Of a stretch of DNA of 64,000 bases, positions 9,995 to 20,083 are shown piece after piece. Positions within the stretch are counted from its first letter, which is position 1, and each line of letters opens with the position of its first letter. Below the pieces are notes generated by a model, which was given only the letters and a program-made list of their open reading frames with translations, was not told the DNA's origin and did no database searches. The DNA is taken from assembly GCF_027579695.1 (NCBI RefSeq), contig NC_083578.1:2952460-3016459 (forward strand), in the 5' to 3' direction. Origin of the DNA: Neoarius graeffei (Eukaryota; Chordata; Actinopteri; Siluriformes; Ariidae). The translations under genes were made by a program, and so were the position numbers.

Positions 9995-12900
9995 TGTGTG
10001 TGTGTGTGTGTTGACCTTCGGTGATGACAGCGGTGTACATTAGGGCTCTGGCAGCGTTGGCTCTGACCTCCACATCATCATCAGAGAGCAGCTTCACCAA
10101 CATGGGTACAACCTCAACCTCACACACCCTCACCTTCCCCTCCGCAGGGACACTGAGGGGGACAACAGAGAGGTGAGAGAGAGAGGGAGAGAGAGAGAGA
10201 GATTAAAACAGAAAGAGGAAGAGAAGAAGAGGCATGAGGAGGAGGAGGAGGAAAAGAGGGAGACAGAGAAGCATGAAAGACAGAAAGTGGAAAGAGAGAC
10301 AAATGGACTGAGAGAGAGAGAAAGGAGGGAGGAAAAATGAATAAATAATGAACATTTGTAAAAGAGGGTGAGAGGAGGAAATGAGAAGAAGGACAGAGAG
10401 CAGAAAGGAGGAGGTGAAAGAAGGAGGAAGATGCCATCACAGTGTGGAATCAGTGTGTGACTCTATACAGGTGTAGTTTATTTGATGAAAGGTGTGAGTG
10501 TGTGTGTGATGGGCGGAGCTCTAGTACATAAAGCTGTATTTACAGGTCTATGGGGATTAAGGGCGTATTCACACCTACGTTGTTTGGTCCGGACCAAATG
10601 ACCAAACGAACCAAATTTCCCTTGGTCCGGACCTTTTGGGTTGGTCTGAATACAAACCACCGAACTCTGGTCCGGACCAAACAAGCGGACCGAGACCGAG
10701 CTGCAAGGTCGGACTCGGTCCGGACCAAAGGAACCCTGGTGCGGACCTTTTGGAGGTGTGAAAGCAGACCGGACCTAATCTGACAGTTTTGCTTTTTTGT
10801 ACCTCGGGAGCTTCCGTCGTTTGTCGAGCATTATGGGAAACAGAGTCTTGACACTCCACCACAAAGTGCAAACACTGTTTCGGTTGTCAAGGGAACCTTA
10901 CAACAGTCGTTCAGTCATTCAGACCAGTGGTAGGCTAGACTACAGAGTACAAAAAATGAGTAGGGGCAAACGTGGGCCGAGGAAGAAACGCGTACCCTTG
11001 TGGATATATGGGCAGATGTCCACATATCTGAGCTTTTGGAGAGAACACACAAAAATGCCGACGTGTTTGCTGTATTCAGTGAGAAAATGAAGGAGAAGAG
11101 GTTCACGCGCTCCCCAGAACAATGTCGGCTAAAAGTGAAGAAACTCCGTCAGACCGACATTAAAATCAGGGACATTCTTTCAAAAAGTGGCGGTACTAGC
11201 GACGCAAAAAAGAAATTCATCTATTACGATGGATAAGGCGAATATCCCGACACATACCTCCTCCGTCTTGCTTGAAGAGCCAGAACTGTCACAACATGAT
11301 GTGCGCTCATCAGCGCTATCCTCCGTAGCCGCCTTGCCCTTTGAAGTCATCGTTGATAAATTACTTGTACAACAGCATCGTAATCGCACAATTGTGAAAA
11401 CAGTAAAAACTGGAAAAAACATATAGCTTTGATGACATTAAAAAGAATAACAGCACGGAAAGCCTCCATGACTACTTTTGAACTTAACGCTTTGTGCGCG
11501 TGTCGTCTCTGACCAATAGCTGAACGGCCTCAGGGCGCGTGGCTTTGTTGACAGATTTTGGTCCGCTTACTAAAATGTACAGTGTGAAAGCGAACCGCAC
11601 CAAAATGAAAAAATAAAAAAAACATTTGGTTCGGACCAAAGCAAGTGAACTATCGAACTATCCTGGTCTGAATACACCCTGAGTGAGGTGTAGTTCTATG
11701 TGTAAGTGTGTGTGTGTGTTAAAGGTGTGGCGTTCACCTGATGGCCATGATGGCGGAGGAGGCAGCGCGGCGGATGCATGTGGACGGGTGGAGCAGCTGC
11801 TCTTTCAGGATGGGTACAGCATCGCTGGCCAGAGCAGGAAGAGCATCCAGTCTCATACAGCCGGTGAGCGTGGACAGGACGAGCTCCCGGATGTTCTCAC
11901 ACTCCACCGAGACCTTCATCACAAGCCTCGGCACCAAACCGAGAGACATCATACACACCGCACCTGCTGGAAACTCAGATAACGTCTTTAAGATGCGGTG
12001 TATGTTCTCACGGCAGGCGTCCTCCGGCTCATCTAACAGCTCTGACAGAGGCCCGAGAGCATCACACTGCAGAATGGCCTCTCTACACACACACACACAC
12101 ACTCTCATGGGCATCTCAAATAAGCCCTCAAACACTTTCTAAATCATCAATATAAGCTTTTCTAGAAACAGATGAACCATCACACTGTCACCGTATCTCA
12201 TCAGGGAACAGAGTGTGCTAATGAGAAGAAGTTTTGCCTCACCTCCCCATGCTGTGTGTGACCAGCTGATGAAGCACCTCGCTCGTTTTGGTCCTCACCG
12301 TGCCATTGTCATCCTTCAGCAACACCTTCAGTTTCTCTAAACAACCTGAACACCACGAGACGAGACACTCGAGTGAGTGAAAGCTGCAGCTAAATCATCA
12401 CACCGTCGCGTCTGAGGGACGATCTGATCTCAGGAACATTATTAATGCTGGTTATTTTATTACAGACTCGACCACCGGGGCGTTCATAACTCAGCATTAA
12501 TGTCTAGTCTTCAGGGTGATTAATTTATTTATCACTGCACTAAATGTTTCTCACTTCTAGAAGACTAAAGACCAAGAGCAAGAGAATTTACCATGAGGTG
12601 TTTTATATAAATACATTCCATACAGCATAGTCACATGATACTAATGCAATAAATATGTAATAGAAAGCCATTTCTGATGGTCCAGGGAATCAAACCAGCA
12701 ACCTTTCGGTCCCAAAGCTGCTTCTCTAACCATTAACATATGGCTTTCTACTCAGATGATTATTTTCCTGTAACAGGACGTGTTTTATTCCTCTTACACT
12801 ACAGTGATTTGCTAACAATTACAAATGTTATTGATTATTGAAAAGCATACTTTCTACCCGCTTATATATTTATATATTTAACGCTACATGGCACAAGTTC

Positions 12901-14235
12901 TCACATTATAGCAGCTATAAACAGTAGTTCCCTCACAGCATCTTTTTTATGTCTCTTGAAGTTAATAAGATAAAAATCACAGCTTGTCGTGTTACAGAGA
13001 AACCACGAAGAAGCGTAAACTCCTCAGTCCTGAAGATGTTACAAAGCGCTGATGCTGGAGACTCCTTCCAACATAAACAAAGCTAAACTAAAACACCTTC
13101 TCAGCCTAGTCATGATTTATTTATCGTACACGTCCCTGTGAACGAGCCGTTACTATAGAAACGATAACAAATCACATCAAGCGCTTTAATAAGGGTTGTT
13201 CACACGGCACATATTTGCATCGATGCTGCACCGATGTATTTTGTTGCGATATATCTTACACCGGTGTAAATTTTGTGGAGCGTTCACACGTCACAAACCT
13301 GCTTACTAGAGAGAAGCGTGTTAGCACCGGTGCAGCCCCACTTGCGGTCACACGGCAGTTTTTGCGACCGTGCTATACGATAGTAATAATGCGGAAATGA
13401 AATATGCGCATGCGTGAAAATGTACTTCCTTTTCCCGGTTGTCATGGCCATCACCAAGCGCCAGGAAAACAATGTGGATGAAGACACCAGTGTTGCCAGA
13501 TACTGCTGACGTTTTCCAGCCCAAAATATGTTCAAATCCGCCAAAATGCACTTAAAACCGCCCAATCTGGCAACACTGGAAGACACGCAGTTCTGTTGTT
13601 GTTGATATTCGCCATTTTGGAAGCGCAAAATACCAGGATGCAAATTATGCAATGCTTGTATGTAATCAACTCTCCTCACGCGTAGCGAGTCTACCCCTGT
13701 AGCGTTCAGACGGCCCATTTTATATCGGTGCTGCCCCGCAAACTAGCATTTACTCCGGAGTAAATTTCTTAAACCACCTCCCGAGCAGGGTTAGATTTGC
13801 ACCGGTTTAAGCAGCTTTCAGGGGCTACATCGCTATAACTTTGTACCGTGTGAACGCTCTACCGGGGCAGCCCCGGTGCTACACCGGAGTAAAAGTTGCC
13901 GTGTGAACACCCCTATTGACACCTGTGATTTGCAGCTGCACTACTGTCAGAGCTGCTGTTATAGAGAATTAATCAACACCCTCTGGCCAATCACAGTGTG
14001 GTGTAATATCATGGTGATGTGATGTGATGTCAGGACCGAGATGCAGGGCCTCGTATGCCCGCTCCGGGTCGTGCAGCAGGTCACAGATGGAACACAGCGC
14101 CGCCTGGCGGATTTGCAGCTCCTCAGCCTGCAGCTCCGACAACAGCTTCGGGATCGCGCGCGTACCGAATGCCACCAGAGCGCGAGACGCATCAATGACC
14201 GGCGGCGAGCACTCTGACCTCCGTGTACTGGCCAT
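9616..14235 (-). CDS. rsph14: Radial spoke head 14 homolog (armadillo-repeat protein)
   Basis: Five coding exons followed by eye: 14235-14037, 12345-12243, 12082-11738, 10152-10016 and 9854-9616. Phases agree throughout and predict 340 aa (human about 348). The start MASTRRSECSPPVID is the first in-frame ATG before the conserved run IDASRALVAFGTRAIPKLLS. Further matches to remembered human RSPH14 are LCSICDLLHDPE, LKVLLKDDNGTVRTKTSEVLH, ANAARALMYTAVITEGKY and the final AIQVISWTP. The protein is a chain of armadillo-like helical repeats. It is a component of motile-cilium/flagellum radial spokes in vertebrates (also known as RTDR1). Two donors are poor (GTCCTG after exon 1 and GTCAAC after the fourth exon), yet both keep frame with conserved sequence. 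Introns hold a Myb-bearing transposon, MITEs and a (GA)n tract. 5' non-coding exons were not located. Confidence 0.92.
9948..10440. repeat. (GA)n/(TG)n and purine-rich tract in rsph14
   Basis: 9948-9992 is (GA)n followed by (TG)n, ending a few bases from the weak donor of the fourth coding exon. 10160-10440 is a long GA/GGA purine tract in the preceding intron. The minus-strand open frame at 10120-10440 (Ser/Leu/Pro) reflects this composition. Confidence 0.85.
10561..11679. mobile_element. TIR transposon with Myb/SANT-like gene remnant
   Basis: Inverted ends GGGCGTATTCACACC and GGGTGTATTCAGACC, with many GGTCCGGACC / TTCGGACCAAA words inward. The flanks TAA (left) and TGA (right) would fit a mutated 3-bp PIF/Harbinger duplication. 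It carries a plus-strand Myb/SANT-like domain (see 10957-11426) but no transposase. It lies in the rsph14 intron between exons 10152-10016 and 12082-11738, opposite to the gene. Confidence 0.65.
10957..11426 (+). pseudogene. Myb/SANT-like DNA-binding protein fragment of a transposon
   Basis: The frame from 11000 reads DIWADVHISELLERTHKNAD, then FSEKMKEKRFTRSPEQCR and KVKKLRQ. This is the three-helix Myb/SANT-like (Myb_DNA-bind_4) pattern common in fish PIF/Harbinger accessory proteins. A basic stretch (RGKRGPRKKR) precedes it in another frame, so the start is frame-shifted. After a stop at 11236, a further frame (11187-11426) encodes the probable C-terminal segment (LPFEVIVDKLLVQQHRNR). It is broken and not a host gene. 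Confidence 0.6.
12655..12760 (-). mobile_element. Relic of a second tRNA-derived SINE
   Basis: Minus strand: ATGGTTAGAGAAGCAGC (box A-like), then GGTTGCTGGTTTGATTCCC (box B-like). This resembles tRNA-derived fish SINE heads of the type reading TTTGGGACCGAAAGGTTGCTGG. The outer words AGAAAGCCAT and ATGGCTTTCT are inverted. Only about 100 bp remain, in an rsph14 intron. Confidence 0.5.
13191..13914. mobile_element. TIR element, TTCACACGGCA ends
   Basis: Inverted ends AGGGTTGTTCACACGGCA and AGGGGTGTTCACACGGCA with repeated CACCGGTGTA-like words inside. It has no coding capacity and is non-autonomous. The ends look PIF/Harbinger-like but the target duplication is unclear. It contains the 91-bp hAT-type MITE at 13488-13578. 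Located in the first rsph14 intron. Confidence 0.6.
13488..13578. mobile_element. 91-bp hAT-type MITE with perfect 8-bp duplication
   Basis: Inverted ends CAGTGTTGCCAGAT / ATCTGGCAACACTG. The direct 8-bp repeats GAAGACAC flank it exactly (13480-13487 and 13579-13586). An 8-bp duplication with CAG...CTG ends is the hAT signature. Nested inside the 13191-13914 element. Confidence 0.85.
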
Positions 14236-14534
14236 CAGGATCACTTTACATCAAACCTGGCTTTATAAACAGGAGAGAGAGAAATGAAAAACTGAGTTTT
14301 CTGACAGAAAGAAGGATGGAAAGAGATTAAAAGAGTGACAGACAATAATCATGTTTACATTCTAGTTTTTTTCTAAGTGATTATTTTCTAAAGTGTGCAA
14401 TGTGTGTGAACTTCCTGTATTCCTTTTGGATTAATTTCTAAAAAGTTGTAAGTTGAAGAAGGAATTAGAAAAATAGAAAGAACAAGTGTTTCCAGGCAAA
14501 ACAAACCTCACCCACAAGCACTTATGATGAATAT

Positions 14535-14912
14535 CTCATCTCATCTCATTATCTCTAGCCGCTTTATCCTGTTCTACAGGGTCGCAGGCAAGCTGGATCC
14601 TATCCCAGCTGACTACGGGTGAAAGGCGGGGTACACCCTGGACAAGTCGCCAGGTCATCACAGGGCTGACACATAGACACAGACAACCATTCACACTCAC
14701 ATTCACACCTACGCTCAATTTAGAGTCACCAGTTAACCTAACCTGCATGTCTTTGGACTGTGGGGGAAACCGGAGCACCCGGAGGAAACCCACGCGGACA
14801 CGGGGAGAACATGCAAACTCCACACAGAAAGGCCCTCGCCGGCCACGGGGCTCGAACCCAGGACCTTCTTGCTGTGAGGCGACAGCGCTAACCACTACAC
14901 CACCGTGCCGCC
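14535..14912 (-). mobile_element. tRNA-derived SINE, TGAGA-tail family, complete
   Basis: Full-length minus-strand copy with polymerase III boxes and TGAGA tail. Perfect 14-bp duplication CTTATGATGAATAT at 14521-14534 and 14913-14926, about 300 bp upstream of the first rsph14 coding exon. Confidence 0.94.
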
Positions 14913-14926
14913 CTTATGATGAATAT

Positions 14927-15578
14927 AAAGGAAGATATCATGAAAAAAAATAATCGGTCCCCTATGGGTCCACGTGGCTCCTGGTTATAAATAAAATAGT
15001 TTTCTGATCCCGTGTCCATACAGTAAATACAGCATATATATTTACCCTGTGAGGCAGTAGAACAAAAATGAAGCGTAATCCAAAAATGAACAATTTAATA
15101 AAAATCACAGAAGTAAAATATACCAAGTGTCTGTACTTTATATTATTCTTTATACAGTTCTGGAAACTGAAACTGAACCGAGGCTCACACACACACACAC
15201 ACACACTGTCACCATGACCCAAACTCTTATTCCCGGAAATGGCCCGGTGCTAGAGCTCAGTGGAACGCACTTTCCCTCTGGAAGAAACATAAACATGTCT
15301 GAAAGTGATTTCTGTAGTCCATTTATTTTAAATGGTGAATCGAATTGTATACACTAAGCGACCATTTTAATCGGAACACATGTACGCGCATGCACAGTGC
15401 GCGATCGTTACACTTACATTCTTACAGCACGATTTTGTTGTGTCTGCTGCCTCGTATGACTCGCACCTCTATATGAGTCAGTAGACACAACAAAAACGAT
15501 TTTTACCTTTTTGGTGACCTTGACCGGATGGCCCTCAAAATGTTGGAGGTTCTATTTGAGACCAATGACCATCTATCC
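14927..15578. other. Intergenic, no gene recognised
   Basis: Contains a (CA)n at 15186-15206 and otherwise unique-looking DNA. Short open frames (14962-15222 minus, 15127-15357 plus) show no known motif. Confidence 0.5.
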
Positions 15579-15580
15579 CA

Positions 15581-16268
15581 ATGACCGGGGCTCCGCAAGG
15601 GACTGTCCTTTCTCCTTTCCTTTTCACTCTCTACTCCACTGATTTCAACTACTGCACGGAGACCTGCCACCTCCAGAAATTTTCTGATGACTCTGCAGTG
15701 GTTGGCCGTATTACCAGTGGTGATGAAAGTGAGTACAGGACGGTGGTGGACAACTTTGTCACGTGGAGCAGGAAGAACCACCGTGATGAAGACGAAAGAA
15801 CTGGTGGTCGATCTGAAGAGAATCAGGGCTCGGGTGAACCCTGTTAACATCCAAGGGGTCAGTGTGGACGTGGTGGAGGAATATAAGTGCCTGGGGATGT
15901 ACTTGGATAATAAACTGGACTGGTCCAAAAACGTAGGCACTGTACACAAAAAGGGCCGGAGCCGTCTCTATTTTCTGAGACAGCCTAAGTCCTTCAACAT
16001 CTGCCGAACGATGCTGCGGATGTTCTATGAGTCTGTGGTGGCCAGCGCCATCCTGTACGCTGTCGTCTGCTGGGGCAGCGGCTTGAGGGTGAAGGACACT
16101 AACAGACTCAATAAGATCATCAGGAAGGCCGGCCATGTTGTATACGTGGAACTGGACTCTCTGACAGTGGTGTTGGAGAAGAGGACACTGTCCAAAATAA
16201 AAACAACCTTAGACTGTCCTTCCCACCCTCTACATGGAGCTGATCAGCCACAGGAGCATGTTCAGTAA
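15581..16268 (+). pseudogene. LINE reverse-transcriptase C-terminal fragment
   Basis: The first frame reads GAPQGTVLSPFLFTLY, then LQKFSDDSAVVGRI, corresponding to reverse-transcriptase blocks B' and C (SDD in place of the usual ADD). A second frame overlapping from 15687 continues TKELVVDLKR, VEEYKCLGMYLDNKLDW and LRMFYESVVASAILYAVVCWGSG, the thumb region of L2/CR1-type LINEs. The frame change near 15780 and later breaks make it inactive. Confidence 0.8.
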
Positions 16269-16402
16269 ACGGCTGATTCCTCCACGCTGCACAACTGAGA
16301 GACCCAGGAAATCATTCCTACCTGCTGCAGTCAAGCTGCACAACGCCACTGTATAACTGTGGTGCACTGTCTTACCATGCATCCTTCACTCAGGTGCAAT
16401 AT

Positions 16403-16784
16403 CTCATCTCATCTCATTATCTGTAGCCGCTTTATCCTGTTCTACAGGGTCGCAGGCGAGCTGGATCCTATCCCAGCTGACTACGGGCGAAAGGCGGGGT
16501 ACACCCTGGACAAGTCGCCAGGTCATCACAGGGCTGACACATAGACACAGACAACCATTCACACTCACATTCACACCTACGCTCAATTTAGAGTCACCAG
16601 TTAACCTAACCTGCATGTCTTTGGACTGTGGGGGAAACCGGAGCACCCGGAGGAAACCCACGCGGACACGGGGAGAACATGCAAACTCCGCACAGAAAGA
16701 CCCTCGCCGGCCCTGGGGCTCGAACCCAGGACCTTCTTGCTGTGAGGCGACAGTGCTAACCACTACACCACCGTGCCGCCCCAT
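16403..16784 (-). mobile_element. tRNA-derived SINE, TGAGA-tail family, complete
   Basis: Full-length minus-strand copy with a 9-bp duplication GTGCAATAT (16394-16402 and 16785-16793), inserted in the L2-like LINE 3' UTR. Confidence 0.92.
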
Positions 16785-17108
16785 GTGCAATATATGTATA
16801 TAAAATCACTTCATTTTGCTTTTACTTAAGTTATTGAACTTATTTAAATTTATTTTATTTTTATTTATTCCTTTTTCATACGATTTTATCTTCTATTTTT
16901 AGACATGTTTATTTCTTCTTTGATTCAGGAGCTTGGCAGCAAATTTGAATTTCCCTCCGGGGATTAATAAAGTAATTCTGATTCTGATATCCTGAAAGTT
17001 TCATGAAGATTGATCCAGCTGTTTTCCCGTAATATCATTTACAAAAAAACAACAAAAAACAATAGACTACCTCACCCCCTGGTGGACTCCGTCCCGGGGC
17101 GGGGTAAT

Positions 17109-17145
<37 letters not shown>

Positions 17146-17384
17146 CAGTACTGTATAAGAGATGCTACAATACAATTATAGGTGAACTATTGATGTCACG
17201 TGACTTACACTTGACACAAATCCACCAATGAGCTTCTTAGATTTTCTTCTGAATTCGCCTAAACACAGCGATATTTTTAGTATTTTTTAAAATAAAAATT
17301 TAAATTTTATCTAATTTTATCTAACGAATCTAACCAGCCGCATTCTCAACCTTTACTGCTGTTCGACACTTCCTGTTTGTTCTC

Positions 17385-17399
17385 CGTTGCTAGGCAACG
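17385..17399. promoter_or_regulatory. RFX X-box-like palindrome
   Basis: CGTTGCTAGGCAACG is a full palindrome matching the RFX-factor X-box consensus (GTNRCC..RGYAAC class). RFX factors drive ciliary genes. The site is about 3.1 kb upstream of the rsph14 coding start, and no other gene start is visible nearby. It may mark the rsph14 promoter or a non-coding first exon. Confidence 0.5.
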
Positions 17400-17575
17400 A
17401 CGTATTCGGCAGATTGCGTCACAGAGACAGCGGAAGTAAACATTAATTTCAGTAAAAATAAATAAATAAATAAAACGTCAATCAATTTTTCCGTGATGTA
17501 TTATTTAACATTAATTAAAAGTTGTTGTTATTTTTTTTAATAAACTACGTATTCCCCCCCCCCCCCCGAATCGTC

Positions 17576-17589
17576 GTCGCCATAGAAAC
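17576..17589. promoter_or_regulatory. Second X-box-like site
   Basis: GTCGCCATAGAAAC, 180 bp from the palindromic X-box, is one or two bases from consensus. A CCAAT element (TGATTGGCTG) lies further right near 17838. Together these suggest a promoter region around 17380-17880. Confidence 0.4.
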
Positions 17590-17913
17590 GGCCCATCCCA
17601 TAATCACCTGCTCTGTGCCGTCGCTAGCATTAGTGATAGAATATCTTTATCGATTTTATCGATATTCCGGGCTTGTTTATTTATTTACTTACAGACAAGT
17701 TTGAAATCAAAATTTTATTTTTATACCAGGGCAAAAATTATTTCCCTTGTTAAATATATCTATAACAAATTGTCGAATTTAGTTGCTAACTCGCTCAGCA
17801 TGGGCGGTGCAGGTGACATTCCCGGATGAGACGGCGGCATCTGATTGGCTGAGAGAGCAGCCGTGTATATCAGGAGGGATCAGTTACCCCTGGGTTATTG
17901 GGCTAACCTGAGA

Positions 17914-19263
17914 GGGCAAAAGTATGTGAACCTCTAGGATTAGCAGTTAATTTGAAGGTGAAATTAGAGTCAGGTGTTTTCAATCAATGGGATGACAATC
18001 AGGTGTGAGTGGGCACCCTGTTTTATTTAAAGAACAGGGATCTATCAAAGTCTGATCTTCACAACACATGTTTGTGGAAGTGTATCATGGAACGAACAAA
18101 GGAGATTTCTGAGGACCTCAGAAAAAGCGTTGTTGATACTCATCAGACTGGAAAAGGTTACAAAAGCATCTCTAAAGAGTTTGGACTCCCCATGAGTGGC
18201 CGATCGACAAAGATCACTCCAAGAGCAAGGCGTGTAATAGTCGACGAGGTCACAAAGGACCCCAGGGTAACTTCTAAGCAACTGAAGGCCTCTCTCACCT
18301 TGGCTAATGTTAATGTTCATGAGTCCACCATCAGAACACTGAACAACAATGGTGTGCATGGCAGGGTTGCAAGGAGAAAGCCACTGCTCTCCAAAAAGAA
18401 CATTGCTGCTCGTCTGCAGTTTGCTAAAGATCATGTGGACAAGCCAGAAGGCTATTGGAAAAATGTTTTATGGACAGATGAGACCAAAATAGAGCTTTTT
18501 GGTTTAAATGAGAAGTGTTATGTTTGGAGAAAGGAAAACACTGCATTCCAGCATAAGAACCTTATCCCATCTGTGAAACATGGTGATGGTAGTATCATGG
18601 TTTGGGCCCGTTTTGCTGCATCTGGGCCAGGACGGCTTGCCATCACTGATGGAACAATGAATTCTAAATTATACCAGCGAATTCTAAAGGAAAATGTCAG
18701 GACATCTGTCCATGAACTGAATCTCAAGAGAAGGTGGGTCATGCAGCAAGACAACGACCCTAAGCACACAAGTCGTTCTACCAAAGAATGGTTAAAGAAG
18801 AATAAAGTTAATGTTTTGGACTGACCAAGTCAAAGTCCTGACCTTAATCCAATGGAAATGTTGTGGAAGGACCTGAAGCGAGCAGTTCATGTGAGGAAAC
18901 CCACCAACATCTCAGAGTTGAAGCTGTTCTGTACGGCGGAACGGGCTAAAATTCCTCCAAGCCGGTGTGCAGGACTGATCAACAGTTACCGCAAACGTTT
19001 AGTTGCAGTTATTGCTGCACAAGGGGGTCACACCAGATACTGAAAGCAACGGTTCTCATACTTTTGCCACTCACAGATATGCAATATTGGATAATTTTCC
19101 TCAATAAATAAATGACCAAGTATAATATTTTTGTCTCATTTGTTTAACTGGGTTCTCTTTATCTACTTTTAGGACTTGTGTGAAAATCTGATGATGTTTT
19201 AGGTCATATTTATGCAGAAATATAGAAAATTCTAAAGGGTTCACAAATTTTCAAGCACCACTG
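17914..19263 (+). mobile_element. Tc1-like transposon, family A, 5'-truncated
   Basis: The right end is AAGCACCACTG followed by TA, as in the complete copies at 49719 and 59907. The left terminal 200 bp are missing, and the element begins at GGCAAAAGTATGTGAACC. It encodes a broken transposase in its plus strand. The SINE fragment at 19267 abuts its right end. Confidence 0.88.
18087..19043 (+). pseudogene. Tc1 transposase, family A, broken copy 1
   Basis: Starts MERTKEISEDLRKSVVD (paired-like DNA-binding domain). It lacks about 25 residues between FGL and GRSTKITP that copy 3 retains. The DDE domain is visible: [22 protein letters not shown] and [11 protein letters not shown]. An in-frame TGA replaces the Trp codon before PSQSPDLNP, the same change as in copy 3 at 60127-61149. 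It ends AVIAAQGGHTRY. Confidence 0.88.
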
Positions 19264-19266
19264 TAC

Positions 19267-19457
19267 GGTCAATTTAGAGTCACCAGTTAACCTAACCTGC
19301 ATGTCTTTGGACTGTGGGGGAAACCGGAGCACCCGGAGGAAACCCACGCAGACAACATGCAAACTCCACACAGAAAGGCCCTCGCCGGCCACGGGGCTCG
19401 AACCCGGACCTTCTTGCTGTGAGGCGACAGCGCTAACCACTACACCACCGTGCCGCC
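19267..19457 (-). mobile_element. Head half of the TGAGA-tail SINE
   Basis: The minus strand begins GGCGGCACGGTGGTGTAG, includes box B (GGTTCGAGCCC) and stops at AACTGGTGACTCTAAATTG, where it meets the Tc1 end. The 3' half and tail are missing. Confidence 0.85.
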
Positions 19458-20083
19458 CAGAAAGTGCGCCTTTAAGAATAAATACAATTCTTCAGAAAAA
19501 TTCAGACAAAGTTTGCTTTAGGTTTTTGTTTCACTTCTTGGAAGAATCTGGTCTGATTAGAAGAATTTAGTTTTTTGGGGTTTTTTTTAGTATTACTTAG
19601 ATATCCAGACTCACACTCCATTTCCGTAGGTGGCGGTAAGTTGTTTGCCAACCGCCATTAAAAAGGAAGAAGAAGAGCAGCCTTGTTTTTCTCTTCACGA
19701 TAAAACGGACGACAGAAAGAAACCCAAATCAGACATGCTGGCAGTTTTCAATAAGAAAATATTTAATGAGTTACACACCATGTAAATTAAATTCATTTTT
19801 GTTTTATTATACGTGTGTCTGGGGACCACATAGTTGATAAAAGAAAACCAAAATGAAGCAGGACTCAAAATGGCTACGTTTGCATTTATTTTACGTGTCG
19901 TTGCTTTGCAGATAATTAAATAACAATAAATTATCAAATTTGTTCTTTATAAAATTCAACTGTTTATAATCCTAGCAACAGTAATTTACTATTTTCCATT
20001 TTGGATGCTGCCAAACCACCATTACATCAATCCAACGAGGTCTGTCCTGAAAAATCAGGTGCTGGCAGGGCGTGGTCACGCAC
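19458..20083. other. 3' flank of the dusp gene
   Basis: AT-rich. It probably includes the phosphatase 3' UTR (minus strand), with an AATAAA on the minus strand near 19884. No other gene seen. Confidence 0.45.

Larger units (their letters stand above)
15579..16985 (+). mobile_element. 3' end of an L2/CR1-group LINE, with SINE inside
   Basis: A 5'-truncated copy. It starts inside the reverse-transcriptase gene and runs to a 3' end reading TTTCCCTCCGGGGATTAATA, then AAAGTAATTCTGATTCTGAT, the usual L2-type terminal repeat. The TGAGA-tail SINE at 16403-16784 is inserted in its 3' UTR. Confidence 0.8.
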
